Part shown: piece after piece, positions 12,485 through 24,160 of the stretch
Numbering within the stretch: the stretch's first letter is position 1
Layout of the letters: each line of letters starts with the position of its first letter
NCBI GenBank assembly: GCA_018340805.1
Contig: JACMZG010001908.1
Coordinates: 40,771,627 to 40,835,626 of the forward strand
Source of the DNA: Microvelia longipes
Lineage: Eukaryota; Arthropoda; Insecta; Hemiptera; Veliidae
Direction: 5' to 3'
Length of the DNA: 64,000 bases
Notes under the pieces: model-generated
The model's database searches: none
Told to the model about the DNA's origin: nothing
Seen by the model: only the letters and a program-made list of their open reading frames with translations
Position numbers and translations under genes: made by a program

Positions 12485-12764
12485 CTTCTAGCGGCCATCG
12501 AGTCTGGACCGGATTTGTTCGAATCATTCCAAATAGTATTACGGCTCCCTTTTTGACATTTGTTGGTTGCCGACCACCGTACTTTAGGTTTTCCTGTGTT
12601 TTCCACTGTTTGGTCTTAAAGCAGTCGTATCGACATCGAACCGGTTTCGTTGAATGCTGGGAGAGGGGATTTTGAAGCTTAATTTTACCGATTTTTTAAA
12701 AAATTACTGACTTAGCAAAGCAGGTTAATGACGCCACAACAACTTGGTTTTCAATAGGGTTCAT
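12485..12764 (+). repeat. Repeat C fragment
   Basis: Contains cgagtctggaccggatttg, a second gtcgtatcgacatcgaaccg, and the block actgacttagcaaagcaggt followed by cttggttttcaatagg. Equivalent blocks are at 21170-21600, 23640-23760, 25340-25450 and 40040-40530. It ends where the tRNA-headed SINE begins. Confidence 0.65.
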
Positions 12765-12990
12765 GTCCCGATGGTGTAATGGTTAGCACGTGCGCCTGCC
12801 ACCCAGACAGTCCGGGTTCGATCCTGGTCGGGGCTACTAGGATTTTTATGCGAGGGATGGAAATCCTTTCACGTGCCGTCCTTCGAATGTATGTGTGTTC
12901 ACTGAACTCAAAGGTTCAGATTCCCTGAACATTTCTCAGGGGCTTCTGAAACACTCCCGTATATGGAACTCCCGCCATACGTACAAAATT
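12765..12990 (+). mobile_element. tRNA-derived SINE
   Basis: The head at 12765-12835 is tRNA-like: a 7-bp acceptor stem (tcccgat with gtcgggg), a Pol III A box tggtgtaatgg at 12772-12782, and a B box ggttcgatcc at 12815-12824, which lacks one base of the consensus. The loop ctgccac resembles tRNA-Gly(GCC), but the anticodon stem does not pair, so this is not a working tRNA. A non-tRNA body of about 150 bases follows and ends near an A-rich acaaaattaaaaca. Pol III transcription and LINE-assisted retrotransposition are family knowledge, not seen here. Confidence 0.8.
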
Positions 12991-13653
12991 AAAACAAGTT
13001 GATCTTAAATAGTAATTTGACAGCTTTATGCGGTTTCTCTACTTTGCTAAATTATCTACGATTGTAAAATCAAAGATACTTCAGCAATTTTTCTCTTACT
13101 TGCATCGAAAGAACAAGACTTTATAGAATCTAGTTATTCATTGTTTTGTTATTAAGCATTAATTTTACAAAATTGGTGTAGGTATATATTTTAAGTGTAT
13201 TAAGATAGTATTGCTAACATTTTTGGAAATACTTGGAAAATAAAGTTTGGCTCAGAATTAACTGATAATAAGCCCGCATTAAGTCAAGACCCAAATTCTT
13301 TAAAATTACAAAAATAAAATTAGTGGGCCTCCTCCTAGTCCTGAAAATACAATAGGTCTTGGTTAGACCTCCTCGCTTTCTATACTTAAAGCTCAAATAA
13401 CATTATTTTTTAAACAAAAAGTTTGTTTAAAAAAATGTTTCCATTTTCCACTTATAGTTCTAGGATAGTTATAGTAGTAGGATAGTTCTATTGAGGTGAA
13501 ACCGGTCTAATTCTATTTAACTTGCCATATGACTCCTTCATTTCAAGTTTCAAAATAGCTTATTTGATGATGTCATAAATAGGGTTCATGACATATATAT
13601 ATTTCAGAAGAAGCCTTCGAGGGTTATTGTGGCCATATGTAAGGGTAGAAACT
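12991..13653. other. AT-rich stretch, nothing recognised
   Basis: The sequence after the SINE may resume repeat C, as it starts acaagttgatct in a place where other copies read aagtttgatt. Nothing else can be supported. Confidence 0.45.
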
Positions 13654-14451
<798 letters not shown>

Positions 14452-14660
14452 ATTTCCTCATTTATACAGTAAGTATAAGGAAAAACTATTGTGTATGCGA
14501 AAAATTCTGAAATTGGGATTTCACCTGAATTATCCGTTTCATGTGTTTTAGGACCTCCTGAGTGGTTTTTACTAAGTTTTCTGTCTGTATGTATCTGTTA
14601 GCATCGTACCTCCCAGTATATTCAGGCTGAAGAGTTAAAACTTGGTACAAATTAATCGTA
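14452..14660 (-). repeat. Repeat A, hairpin-end half of an interrupted copy
   Basis: Begins tttcctcatttatacagtaa (terminal hairpin), then gggatttcacctgaattatc, acctcctgagtggtttttac and tctgtctgtatgtatctg. It stops after aaaacttggtacaaa, where other copies continue. The remainder of the same copy is at 15480-16075. Confidence 0.85.
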
Positions 14661-14757
14661 ATTGAGGTAAATTATTGTTACCTCTATCACGGTTATCCTA
14701 AACTTAACCTTTTGTTTATTGTTTTTGTTAAAAATTGTTTAACACTGTGTTATTTTA

Positions 14758-14800
14758 AGCCTGAAGATGACCCAAATGGGATCGAAATAATTATTTAAGA
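14758..14800 (+). other. Penelope-like/hammerhead-like signature
   Basis: Reads ctgaaga, then a stem-like gaccc-aaat-gggatc, then cgaaat. A CUGANGA core, stem II and GAAA order is what hammerhead motifs of Penelope-like retroelements show. One extra base follows the ctgaaga block and no flanking stem I or III is evident, so the match is suggestive only. Confidence 0.25.
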
Positions 14801-15337
14801 ATTAAGTTTAATGGACTGTGAGTTTAATGAGGAAAAATAATAATGAAGACAGCAGTCCGAGTTTTTGTTAGTTTAATTTATTACATTAAAGCTTTCGCAC
14901 AAGCGATGCTTGGCATCCTCAGTGAATCTAATAACAAGTAATAAAACCATAAACTAATTACAAAAGAACAGAAATAAAAATACACATACCAAACAAGGCA
15001 ACAAACATTTCAAAACAAATGCAAGTTAATATTAAAATAATCATAGCCCAAACTTACAATAGATATATATATATATATATATTGTAATTACTTATTGTAA
15101 GTTTGGGCTATGATTATTTTAATATTAACTTGCATTTGTTTTTGAAATGTTTTTGCCTTGTGTGGTAGGTATATTTTTATTTCTGTTCTTTTGTAATTGG
15201 TTTATGGATTTGTTTACTTGTTATTAGATTCACTGAGGATGCCAAGCATCGCTTGTGCGAAAGCTTTGATGAAATAAATTAAACTAACAAAAACTCGGAC
15301 TTGCTGTCTTCATTATTATTTTTCCGAAATAATTATT
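14783..15337. mobile_element. Long fold-back element with flanking direct repeats
   Basis: The arms 14831-15060 and 15094-15325 are near-identical reverse complements of about 230 bases around a short (AT)n-containing centre. The 13-base direct repeat cgaaataattatt occurs at 14783-14795 and again at 15325-15337, and could be a target-site duplication or part of a terminal repeat. Each arm includes ctgaggatgccaagcatcgc followed by ttgtgcgaaagc, a second hammerhead-like layout. No open frame is present. The unit interrupts a repeat A copy. Confidence 0.85.
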
Positions 15338-15479
15338 GCTTAAAAAAGTATTCGATTTTTTAGAACTAAAGTCTTCTTTTTTTTCTTTAATTATGTCGTT
15401 CTATGAGAAAGATGTTTCTCTTTACAACAAAGTTACAAATTAATCTTTAGGTCTAATTGTGATTATGAATAGCAATATG

Positions 15480-16075
15480 ACTAAGCTCAAATTTTGAAAG
15501 GAACGATCGATTTGAGATTCGGTACACATATAGCCATATATAAGATCAACATGTGTGCCATGTTTCATCCTCATTATTAGCATTAGATCAATTTATAACA
15601 AATGACATGTATACGTTTATAATTGAGATACAATTGAGATTAAATTTAGTACTATAGTACGACACACGGCTTAAATCAGTTGACAGCGCGGGAAAATTGT
15701 GTTGAGGAACCAATAAAGTTGGCCTATTTTTAAATTGGTTAAACATCCAGGACTAACCTAATTGGCTCCATTTGCATTATTTTCCCACGCTGTTAACTGA
15801 TTTTAGCTGAGTGCTGTATTATAGTTTATCTCTTAATACATAAGTATACTAAGTTTCGTGTCAATACGGCAAGTATATCTACGATTTTTGTTGGATCATA
15901 ATAGTTAAGCATCTTCAAGCGATTTCAGTGCTTGGATGGGTAATCGCTGGGGATAAAGTGTTTGTATTTACTATCTATGGACGTGCGAAGCGAAGCTAGT
16001 CTGAAGTAATGAGGGTCAGCGTAACGAATCCGATGTAGTAAGTTTAAGTTCGAGGTATTACTTGATAATTTTTTT
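15480..16075 (-). repeat. Repeat A, second half of the interrupted copy, with 5S-like segment
   Basis: Resumes with gatcgatttgagattcggta and runs through attagcattagatcaattt to the 5S-like segment at 15891-15955 (gttaagcatcttcaagcg, then cttggatgggtaatcgctgg, plus strand). The agcgaagc motif and the head (gttcgaggtattac) follow. A small TIR element sits inside at 15651-15825. Confidence 0.85.
15651..15825. mobile_element. MITE-like element, 175 bp, with ~47-bp terminal inverted repeats
   Basis: The left end actatagtacgacacacggc mirrors the right end gctgagtgctgtattatagt, and the similarity extends inward through ttaaatcagttgacagcgcg and ggaaaatt. There is no coding capacity. It lies inside a repeat A copy, so it inserted later. 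The flanking duplication is unclear; a TA or TTA site would suggest Tc1/mariner or a similar group. Confidence 0.82.
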
Positions 16076-17270
16076 AATGAATAATAAAGATTCTTTTATA
16101 AAACGGAAAAATATCACTTCAAATTCTTCGATTTTAGCTACTTTTGTGGTAAAATTAAAAAACCCGAGTGCTCTCTAGTAAAAATAATTTTCAAGATTAA
16201 CCCTCAAACATCGATAATTTGAATATATATTTGTAATATCGTATAGTTTAGTCAATAAAACAAGCGCACAAGTTCGTTAAACCTCCAACCAAAAATAATT
16301 TGCATAAATGAGGTTTAAAATTTAATTTTGAAATTTCTACTATTATGATAATGCTTCGAGATAAGTTGGTGACGCCAGGGATGACCTTTTTACCATGGCT
16401 ATAACGCATCGGCTACCTCACTCTTTCTCATTTTAAGGTAATTCCAAACATTTCACAAGCTAATAATTTTTCAGTTTTATGGAAATTAAAGTTGTTTTTT
16501 TTTTAAATTTAAAGAGATTATATGTATATATAAATGACCGGAAGGACAATTCTTGATTGCTTAAAAGTTTATTAATATGTTATATGATATAATATTACAG
16601 GATTTACTATTGTATTAGTGCAGTAAATCTTTACTGGACATTTCTCATATCTCAACATTTTAAAATCTACGATTATAAATACAAAATGACGGGAAAAGCT
16701 TTGAGATTAGTTTGATTCCGTAATTAAGTATTTTTATCTACTCACGGCAGCAAAATTAGCCATTACTCGACTGTTTTTAAGCTGCAAAATGTCATTTTAC
16801 CTACACTGTCAAACAATACGGAAAATATTTTAAAACAGTACGCAAAATGTTTCAAAACAGTACGCAAAAATGTTTTGGTAATGAAAAAAGTACTAGGGAG
16901 TTATGGCTCATTTAAATAACATGGGGAACAAGTCCAAACTCCCTAGGCGGGAAAATGAATGAGCGGAGGTTATTATTTTACAAATTATTGCGTGAATTTC
17001 GGTATTGTTTTATTTTGTAAACTATGATTTATTCTAGCTTGTTTCTAGTATGTAACTTTCTTTATTGTTACTTAAAATCACGATATTATTATTAAATGTT
17101 TAACATTTAACATTTGTTTATCTAATAATATATAATGTTTTGGAAACAAATTGGCAACACTGATAATTTTGGCATTAAATTAAATTATTTACCAGCTGTT
17201 TATGAATCGACAGATTTTTAATGTTTAAGTCGTCAGATTTTGTATTTCATGTTGTTATATTTTGTTTAAG
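16076..17270. other. AT-rich unique sequence
   Basis: Nothing coding is recognised. A short tandem of aaaacagtacgcaaaatgtt (two units, about 16833-16875) is the only local repeat. A less AT-rich patch lies near 16360-16430. Confidence 0.5.
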
Positions 17271-17455
17271 TATATAAAGTTACAAAAATAGAACGTTATC
17301 AAAAACTAAATCTGTAAACTAAAGTTAAGTTACTAAAACATAATGAGTGAGAACAACAGTGAAGTGAATAAAGATACAAACATTGTTGACATTGACGAGT
17401 TATTGGACCACAGTCCACCTGATATTGTCAGCGTTGCATCTGTTACTGCGTGTAA
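17271..17455 (+). CDS. Possible TATA promoter and first coding exon, unrecognised
   Basis: A TATA-like tatataaag at 17271-17279 lies about 65 bases before an ATG at 17343 in a good context (acataATGAG). The frame then reads an acidic, Ser/Asp-rich start, MSENNSEVNKDTNIVDIDEL, and continues to about 17450, where gtaaaattt could be a splice donor. Beyond that the open frame runs into the fold-back element at 17516, so its later codons are not credible. The composition looks coding, but no family is recognised. It may be the 5' end of a host gene or of a transposase. Confidence 0.27.
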
Positions 17456-17515
17456 AATTTCGCAGCAAGTATTTAAATTAATCTCTTGTGTATTTTTTCT
17501 GCCGTTAGTAGATAA

Positions 17516-17775
17516 AATAGTATATGCTACTATGCAGCAAAGGAAACATTGCAGACTCGAGCAATTAATTACCTGCCTCGGCTTACGCCTCTGCAGGTAA
17601 TTCGCCATTTGCCAGCCTCGGCTTCGCCTCGTCTGTCAAATGGGTTAATTACCTGCCTCGGCTTACGCCTCTGCAGGTAATTTCCATAGCCCACTCTCGC
17701 CTTCAGCTCGGGGGCAAATTTATAAAACTCGTCTGCAAAATTCCATTTTGCTGCCTAGTAGCATAATATACTATT
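17516..17775. mobile_element. Fold-back element with three nested GC-rich hairpins (family F)
   Basis: The outer arms read aatagtatatgctactatgc (17516 on) and gcctagtagcataatatact (to 17775), extended inward by gcagcaaagg/ccattttgctgc. Inside are three hairpins: aattacctgc at 17567-17576 with gcaggtaatt at 17593-17602; ccatttg at 17605 with caaatgg ending at 17643; and the first one repeated at 17647-17682. Their loops are ctcggcttacgcctc or ctcggcttcgcctcg. Similar loops occur at 55500-55640. Confidence 0.85.
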
Positions 17776-17965
17776 ATTGTTCTTATTGAATTTATAATTA
17801 TATTATGATACAGTGTATATTAGATAAGCCGTAGCAGAAACAAATACTCAAAACCTTCACATGAGGTTACCTTTTTTGAGTTGTTTATTTCAGGTACCGG
17901 AAATATTCCCAACTTTGTTTCAAGAAAATATTATGCTGATAAGATGGTAGCATTAGATAAAATAA
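17776..17965. other. AT-rich spacer
   Basis: Short spacer between two fold-back elements, with no recognised content. Confidence 0.5.
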
Positions 17966-18151
17966 CCAACCAGAAAACCCGGCTTTGCTGTTATCATTTA
18001 TGCTTCTTCTAGATATAGTATTATTCTAAGATACTATAAAATCTTTACACTGTGGCAAGAGCTTTTTAGTCCTTTACATTGGATCTTAAAATAATACTAT
18101 ATATAGAAGGAGCATAACTGATGACAGCAAAGCCGGTTCACTGGTGGTCTT
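17966..18151. mobile_element. Fold-back MITE-like element
   Basis: The left arm 17966-18032 (cccggctttgctgttatcat, then agatatagtattatt) and the right arm 18083-18151 (ataatactatatatagaagg, then gacagcaaagccgg) are reverse complements with few differences around a 50-base loop. A third partial copy of the right end, inverted, is at 18524-18560. Confidence 0.87.
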
Positions 18152-18523
18152 AAGTAATGCTGCCACTCTGACGATATACAATTGTCTAATAACAAAGTTA
18201 GCAATACTTCCGGATGCTGAATTATTATGCTCTATCATGAATTAAATAATAAAATACTGATATAAATATCGGTAAATTACAATTTTTAAGCATTTTAAAT
18301 TGTATTTTAACGTTTTTAATTAAATTATGTTAAAAGTAGCCCTCGTCAACTAAATGTAGATTCTCGTATACCGCTACCCTTTTGCTATCTAAAACCGATT
18401 TTATAAAGTACATAGCAGGGTTTTTAAGTTATTATACTCGTTACTTATGATTTTTCTTCTTTAGTAGATAATTATGACACATTTATAAAATAATGTTTTG
18501 TTGTTAGGGTGGTACCCCTACTT
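18152..18523. other. Segment between inverted element ends
   Basis: Bounded by aagccggttcactggtggtc (left) and its inverted partner gaccaccagtaaaccggc (right). Together they could mark a 445-bp TIR element at 18118-18562. No open frame inside. Confidence 0.45.
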
Positions 18524-18560
18524 AAGACCACCAGTAAACCGGCTTTCGTGTTATCAGTGG
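18524..18560 (-). repeat. Inverted partial copy of the 18.1-kb element end
   Basis: The sequence aagaccaccagtaaaccggc followed by tttcgtgttatcagt matches the reverse complement of 18117-18152. Confidence 0.75.
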
Positions 18561-19032
18561 AATTACATTGTGTTTACGATCCTATGTTCCTCATTAGTAT
18601 TTCTCTAAGCATTGGATTTACTTCTTTGCAGATAACAATACTAATAAGTCGCCGTTATTGCTTACGTTTTATATTATGTAAACATTTGCAAGATGCTTTG
18701 TTATTGTGTTATGCAAACAAATATAAAATATGTCAATCAATAAATGTAAAGGTCGACCCAAAATGTTATTTTATTATAAACAAACTTAATCATCCCTTAA
18801 TCTTAGCTTTTACAATATATCTATCTCATATACGTAATGAGTCATCGCTTTTCAAGCAAATGTCGAAATGTATTAGTAAAAAAACATGATCTGTTAACTT
18901 AAAGTTATTTGTAAGGTAATAAGAAGATTTAACTTTTTTTATATGTTTAAATTACATATTTTTGTGTAATTTATGCGTGTTAAATTTCATTTTTAGAAAC
19001 AATAGGGTTCTGTTAATTCATGAGTTTGGTTT
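18561..19032. other. Unrecognised sequence with the window's longest open frame
   Basis: The plus-strand frame at 18509-18889 is 126 codons, but it starts inside a repeat end, is Ile/Leu/Ser-rich and contains no known motif. I treat it as noncoding. Confidence 0.4.
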
Positions 19033-19772
19033 ATATGTTTCCTCATTTATACCGCAGGTATACATAAAATGTATGTTGTTTGCAAAAAATTTCCGAAACC
19101 TGAATATCACCTGAATAATACGTTTCGGTGTTTTTAAGGTCACCTAAGTGGTTTTTACAATGTTTTCCGTCTGTAAGTGTGTGTGTCTTTTATCATCGTT
19201 GATGTCAGTGTATTCATGCTATAGAGAGTTGAAACTTGGTACTGGTACGAAACTCAGTCTATATGTGTAGTTGAGCTATCCGGAAAATACATTTTAAGAC
19301 TCAGACATTTTATAAGACGCAAAAATATTTTGCGATCAATTTGAGATTTAGCGCGCATGCATAGCCGTGAATAATACCAACATAGCTGTCAAGTGTCATC
19401 TCATTATCAGCATTAATTTTTATCAAATGACTTGTGTGCGTTTTTTAAAAAAATCGGAAAATAATGCGAGTGAATTGAAATTTGATTCCAGTATATACCT
19501 TTTCGTAATAAATAAACACATCAAGTTTTGTTTTATTACGACAAGAATATCCATGATTATTGTTGAATCATTAAAGTTAAGCAGCATCGATGAAGTCTGT
19601 GCATGGATGAGTTACCGTCTTCGATGCCGTAGACGTGTTACAGTATAAATTTAACGACTTCTATATTCTGAGCACGAGCGATGTGGGTCTGAAGTAGAGA
19701 GGATGAGTTTAGCCGTATCCAATGTTATGAGGAATAGTTCCGAGGTACCTCGTACCCGATTTTTTGAACTAT
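19033..19772 (-). repeat. Repeat A, full-length copy with 5S-like segment
   Basis: Starts with the hairpin end (tttcctcatttataccgcag) and ends at ggtacctcgtacccgatttt. The 5S-like segment is at 19562-19622 on the plus strand (gttaagcagcatcgatgaag, then gcatggatgagttaccg). The open frame at 19367-19648 is a by-product of this repeat. Confidence 0.88.
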
Positions 19773-20934
19773 TCAATTTCTATACACGTTGCATCGAAGT
19801 TCCCTAACTCGAAATTGTTGGCATTATTGTAAAAGGTAATATACTTTCCTCTTTGATGCTTTAAATTTGTTTCATTCTTTCATTAATTTTAAGAATTGTT
19901 TTATTATTAAAAAAGGTCCAAAAACCTGGCGAATTCCTTTGTATTGCTTGCTTTCTTGCTTACCAATACAGTTCTCAGTATACAATAAAATTACATAGGG
20001 TGATATAATTCTAACGAGTATACGTTAAATTAAATAATCGCGCATTCTGAAAGGTTAAGAGTAATAGCAGAGTAAGCTAAAGAGTACTATAATTACACTG
20101 TCATCCATAGCTAACCAGTGAGTGTTCTAAAGGCCTGACAAAGTTCACCTGTGCTGACCTTCACGTAGTCTTTATCTAATAAAATTAATATCTAAAAATT
20201 AAATTGAAAAAAATTTATGAGAAAGGAAGCGTAGAAAGCTTTACTACGCCCTGGAATTTTACTTTAACTCTCAGCAGAAGAAGTTTTAAATTTAAGTTTT
20301 TTATTTAAGATAAAATTGATTTTTAAGATAAAAATCAGATTTATTAATTGATTTCATCAGAGATATAAATTGATTCCTTATAAATTAATTCCTAAACTTT
20401 ATTTTAATCGAATATTGTATCTGTTCTCTGTCAAATGCGATATACTGCTCACACTTATGTCTGTATCTTTTCAGGTCGAAAGTCTCTTTATCCGTGCCAA
20501 AATTATACCAAAAGCTCCAAAATATTTTTAATATTATATTACATTGAACTAATACCTTTCGTTTTAAATTTTAAATTATTACATGATTTAGAAGATTATT
20601 AAATCAGAAATAATTAAAATATAAATAAATAATGCTCTCTTTCTGGATACTTTCCGAAAAAAACTAATCAGTTTTCATGGCGACATGGATTTTATCGCTG
20701 TACAATGTTAAAGAATATTAAAGTCAATAAATAATTGTGAAGAAATAATTCTCATTTAAAGCCTCTTTTACCAATCTTGCAAATCGCACAAAGGTATCAT
20801 AGATTTATCGCAGGTACTAGACACTCGCTATAAAATGTTTTAAAATTTAGACACTAAAAAAAATTAATTAAAAAATAATTAATAAAAAATAATTAAAATT
20901 AACTAAAATCTTTAAGGATAAAAATCTACCAAAA
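19773..20934. other. AT-rich stretch, nothing recognised
   Basis: No motif or repeat-family match was found. Confidence 0.5.
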
Positions 20935-21600
20935 TAATTTAGGCGCCCATAAGCCGGGTGAATTTCCTTTGGAATGCTTGCTTCTTTGTTTGCTAATCCA
21001 GTTCTTGTTCAGGTTTTCGTATCAGTATCATACAAACAGTATCAGTATCATTTTTATTTGTTCATCAATGCTCCTGGATTTTTCAAGGGAAATGCCTATT
21101 TTAAAGGCATTTTTCAAACTTGACATTTCTTGTTAACTTACAGAATTTTAAATTATCCAGTTATTTACCATATGGATTTTTGGTTACTTAGAGTAATCGT
21201 ATCGACTCCAGACCAGTCGATACGACTGGTACAGAATATTTTCTTTATTCAGCGTTCCAAAAACATTGAAAAATACCCTACTCTACATTTTTCCGATCGT
21301 AACTATATAGGTCTCCGATATTTTGATTAATTGGTCTTTTGGAGTGACCACTTTGGTAGTCAATAAATATTTAATTCAGCGCACTTTTAAAAAAAGTAAT
21401 GACTATTTTCCCCCCGCACAAAAGTTTAATATTAATTTTACTGATTATCTTTAAATATAACTAAATAAGCAATCCGGATTAATGGCGTAACAAGAACAAG
21501 TTTTTCAATAATGTTTGTGTCTTCCACAAGACTGTTTTTGTAACAAGTTTGATGTAAAATATTGATCCGACAAAAGATGACAATTTTTCAATGCTCAAAA
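20935..21600 (+). repeat. Repeat B and C remnants
   Basis: The B part is gccgggtgaatttcctttgg near 20955. The C parts are ttggttacttagagtaatcg, gtatcgactccagaccag near 21198, and a second block from about 21470 (ccggattaatggcgtaac, then gtttttcaata). The segment gtatcgact...agtcgatac at 21199-21223 is itself an inverted repeat, overlapping accagtcgatacgactggt. Confidence 0.6.
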
Positions 21601-22332
21601 CAACTAGATTGTTAAATTCTTTTACCTCCTCGTTGTGTCTTTGTAATTTCTATCCTAATACTCCTGCACAGCAGATATCAATAAGGCAACACGTCGTATA
21701 GGCTTCCGTACAATAAAACGATATCTATTAGCGCACACTAAACTATCTATTAAAAAACTTTCGATCTTTTCTCGCCTATTTATAATTAAAACTTTTGAAA
21801 AACATTCATTCACAATAACGCAATTTTATAAATTTCTTTTATAACAACTTAGGGGTTAAACGTTTTTATCAACAAGGTTCTTTTTCTAAAAAAAATCAAC
21901 ATCTTAACACCTTCAGGGGCTTTTATAGATCAGTCGAAAATATTTGTTTAATAAAACGTGTAAAAACAGTTTTTCAAAACTAGACAACGACCTGTAACCA
22001 ATGAGATTCGTTCAGCGTCTCTTTTTATAGCTAATTTGTATTCACGAAAACAAATTTTGGAAAAAAACTTCCTAGTGGCGTATGGTAATGTGACGATGCG
22101 TATAAATATAGATAACAACTCCGACAGCTTATAATATGCAGATTATTACACTCCCTGTAGTTAAAAAGAAAAGGTATGTTATTTATATATTTATAATATG
22201 ACAGGTTGAATACAAAGATAAGAATGAAATATGGTATTCTGATGTATAGAGTGTAATGAGATTTATTATAATGTTGAATAAAAACATGACTGTCTCATTT
22301 CATTCAGTGTGATTTTGATTTTCGATTATTTC
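21601..22332. other. AT-rich stretch, nothing recognised
   Basis: No repeat-family match or coding signal. Confidence 0.5.
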
Positions 22333-22389
22333 TCAAGCATAGTTATAGAACTATGCTTGATATAACTGTTATAATAGTATAACAGTTAT
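22333..22389. repeat. Two consecutive perfect 12-bp palindromes with ATAG loops
   Basis: tcaagcatagtt-atag-aactatgcttga (22333-22360) is followed by ataactgttata-atag-tataacagttat (22362-22389). Both arms are perfect and both loops are the same four bases. Confidence 0.93.
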
Positions 22390-22699
22390 TATAAGCTATA
22401 GTTTGATATACTTTAATAACACACTCGAAAAATGAAACTAATGCGGTGCAAGATTACAGCAAAAAACCAAGATGAGACATTATCAAAGCTTTTTGGGGTA
22501 TACTAGAACTAAATAGGCATTAATTATAAAATTCCACATTTACCGTATACAATTATGCATAATTTATAAATTTATTATACCGGCTTTCTGATCTAGTTTT
22601 TCATTCATTTTTAAAAAAACGAAACTTAGTTGTTCGAATAACGCAAGTTGAGAAGTGAGTGGGGGGATCCGATACTAAAAATTACGTCCGAAATAATTA

Positions 22700-22785
<86 letters not shown>

Positions 22786-22809
22786 TATATATATTATATT
22801 ATATATATA

Positions 22810-22843
<34 letters not shown>

Positions 22844-22845
22844 TA
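22700..22845. repeat. (AT)n microsatellite
   Basis: Interrupted TA tract of about 145 bases followed by a gtatgtatttgtat edge. The open frame of alternating Ile/Tyr here is an artefact. Confidence 0.97.
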
Positions 22846-23257
22846 TGTGTATGTATTTGTATTTATGTACGTGTATAATGTTGCATCATTGTATACGTTT
22901 AGGTCTATAATATCCGTTGAGTTCAGCAGTGCTACAGGGTTGGGAGGTAGACGAGGAACCCTACTCGTCTTGTACTGTCCTAGACAGGCCAAAAAGTTTC
23001 TCACAGCAAAACCGGAGCGGGCTAAGCCGGCCTGCAATGCGAATAGACCTCGAAGTAGTTTTCTTAGAGTCCTAGGCTATGTTAAACGATAGGGCCAGTT
23101 TTACCTCATTCAAACTAAATTACTAAAGTATGTCGTCATCACTAATCAGTAAAAAGATGGTTTCGCTTTATAGAGGGTGTAAGATAATTGTTAATCGCTA
23201 CATATATATTGTTGAACATTCTTATACGTCTATAAGGCCCTGAAAAAGCCATAGAGA

Positions 23258-23259
<2 letters not shown>
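22846..23259. other. Less AT-rich unique segment between two AT tracts
   Basis: Positions 22910-23060 are noticeably less AT-rich, with overlapping short open frames on both strands (for example plus-strand 22847-23092). No family is recognised and no splice borders stand out. Confidence 0.4.

Positions 23260-23344
<85 letters not shown>
23260..23344. repeat. (AT)n microsatellite, nearly uninterrupted
   Basis: About 84 bases of uninterrupted TA between gagacc and ttggtgc. Confidence 0.97.
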
Positions 23345-23347
<3 letters not shown>

Positions 23348-23639
23348 TGCTTGCCATAGCCTCCACAGCGAGGCCATGAAAATATGACCAAAGGCCATGT
23401 AAAAGTAAAAACTAAAGTAACAACATTGTAGACTTAAAAAAATTCGCTAAATACATGGGAAATTTTAGGTTAAAAAAATTAAATGAAATAACAATTATTT
23501 GGCGGGGCTGTAGCGGCTATAGGCCGTACGTTAGCCCTTATTTGAGGGTCAATGTTTTTGCGCATTTTCAAAGGAAATATGTATAAATAATAATATAATA
23601 ATATTAATATAGATATATTAAGACCTTTTTCACGCCAAA

Positions 23640-24135
23640 AAGTTAAATCTCATTTTTTTGCCAATTTTATGAAAATTTTGCTGACTCAGCAAACCGGGTC
23701 AATGACGTTACAACCTGGCTTTCAATATTTTTCGTGTCCTCCCCAAGGTGGAGTTTTGTATACTAAGTTGAATTAAAAATAATATCGGCGGAATTGAAGG
23801 TTATTATTTTTCGCCGCAAAAAAATTCCTTATTTATATTTTTTGGGAGTGTTTTCGATATTTTTGTACCTGAAAGTTGACAATTCAATGGCCACCAACTG
23901 AACATTAAACTAGTGAAAATTATGGTGTGCAGTGCCTATTTTAGAGGCATAGTTTTTTTATAACCAACAGGATATATATGCGCATTTCCTTTGAAAATAC
24001 AGAAAAATGAGTTACGAGTAGTGCTTGATCATTGAGTAACAGCTCAAATTATAAAGCATAAACCGAAACTTTAAGCAAGAAATGAGGTGTTAAGCACCAA
24101 AACACGCATTCCAAAGAAATGGATGCCAAATTATT
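23640..24135 (+). repeat. Repeat C block followed by repeat B right half
   Basis: The C part is gctgactcagcaaaccgggt, then acaacctggctttcaat. From about 23930 the B right half follows: tgcctattttagaggcat, atgcgcatttcctttgaaaa, atgagttacgag, gcataaaccgaaac and acacgcattcc. The same sequence forms the right arm of 24881-25269. Confidence 0.72.
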
Positions 24136-24160
24136 TTGTAGTTATAAACTTATTTAATGT

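Noticed and set aside
12765..12835. Functional tRNA-Gly(GCC)
   Set aside because: The acceptor stem pairs and the loop looks right, but the anticodon stem does not pair, the B box lacks a base, and a SINE body follows.
18509..18889. 126-codon open frame as a gene
   Set aside because: It begins inside a transposon end, is rich in AT-driven residues, and shows no motif or splice signal.
19367..19648. 93-codon open frame
   Set aside because: It lies wholly inside a repeat A copy and spans the 5S-like segment.
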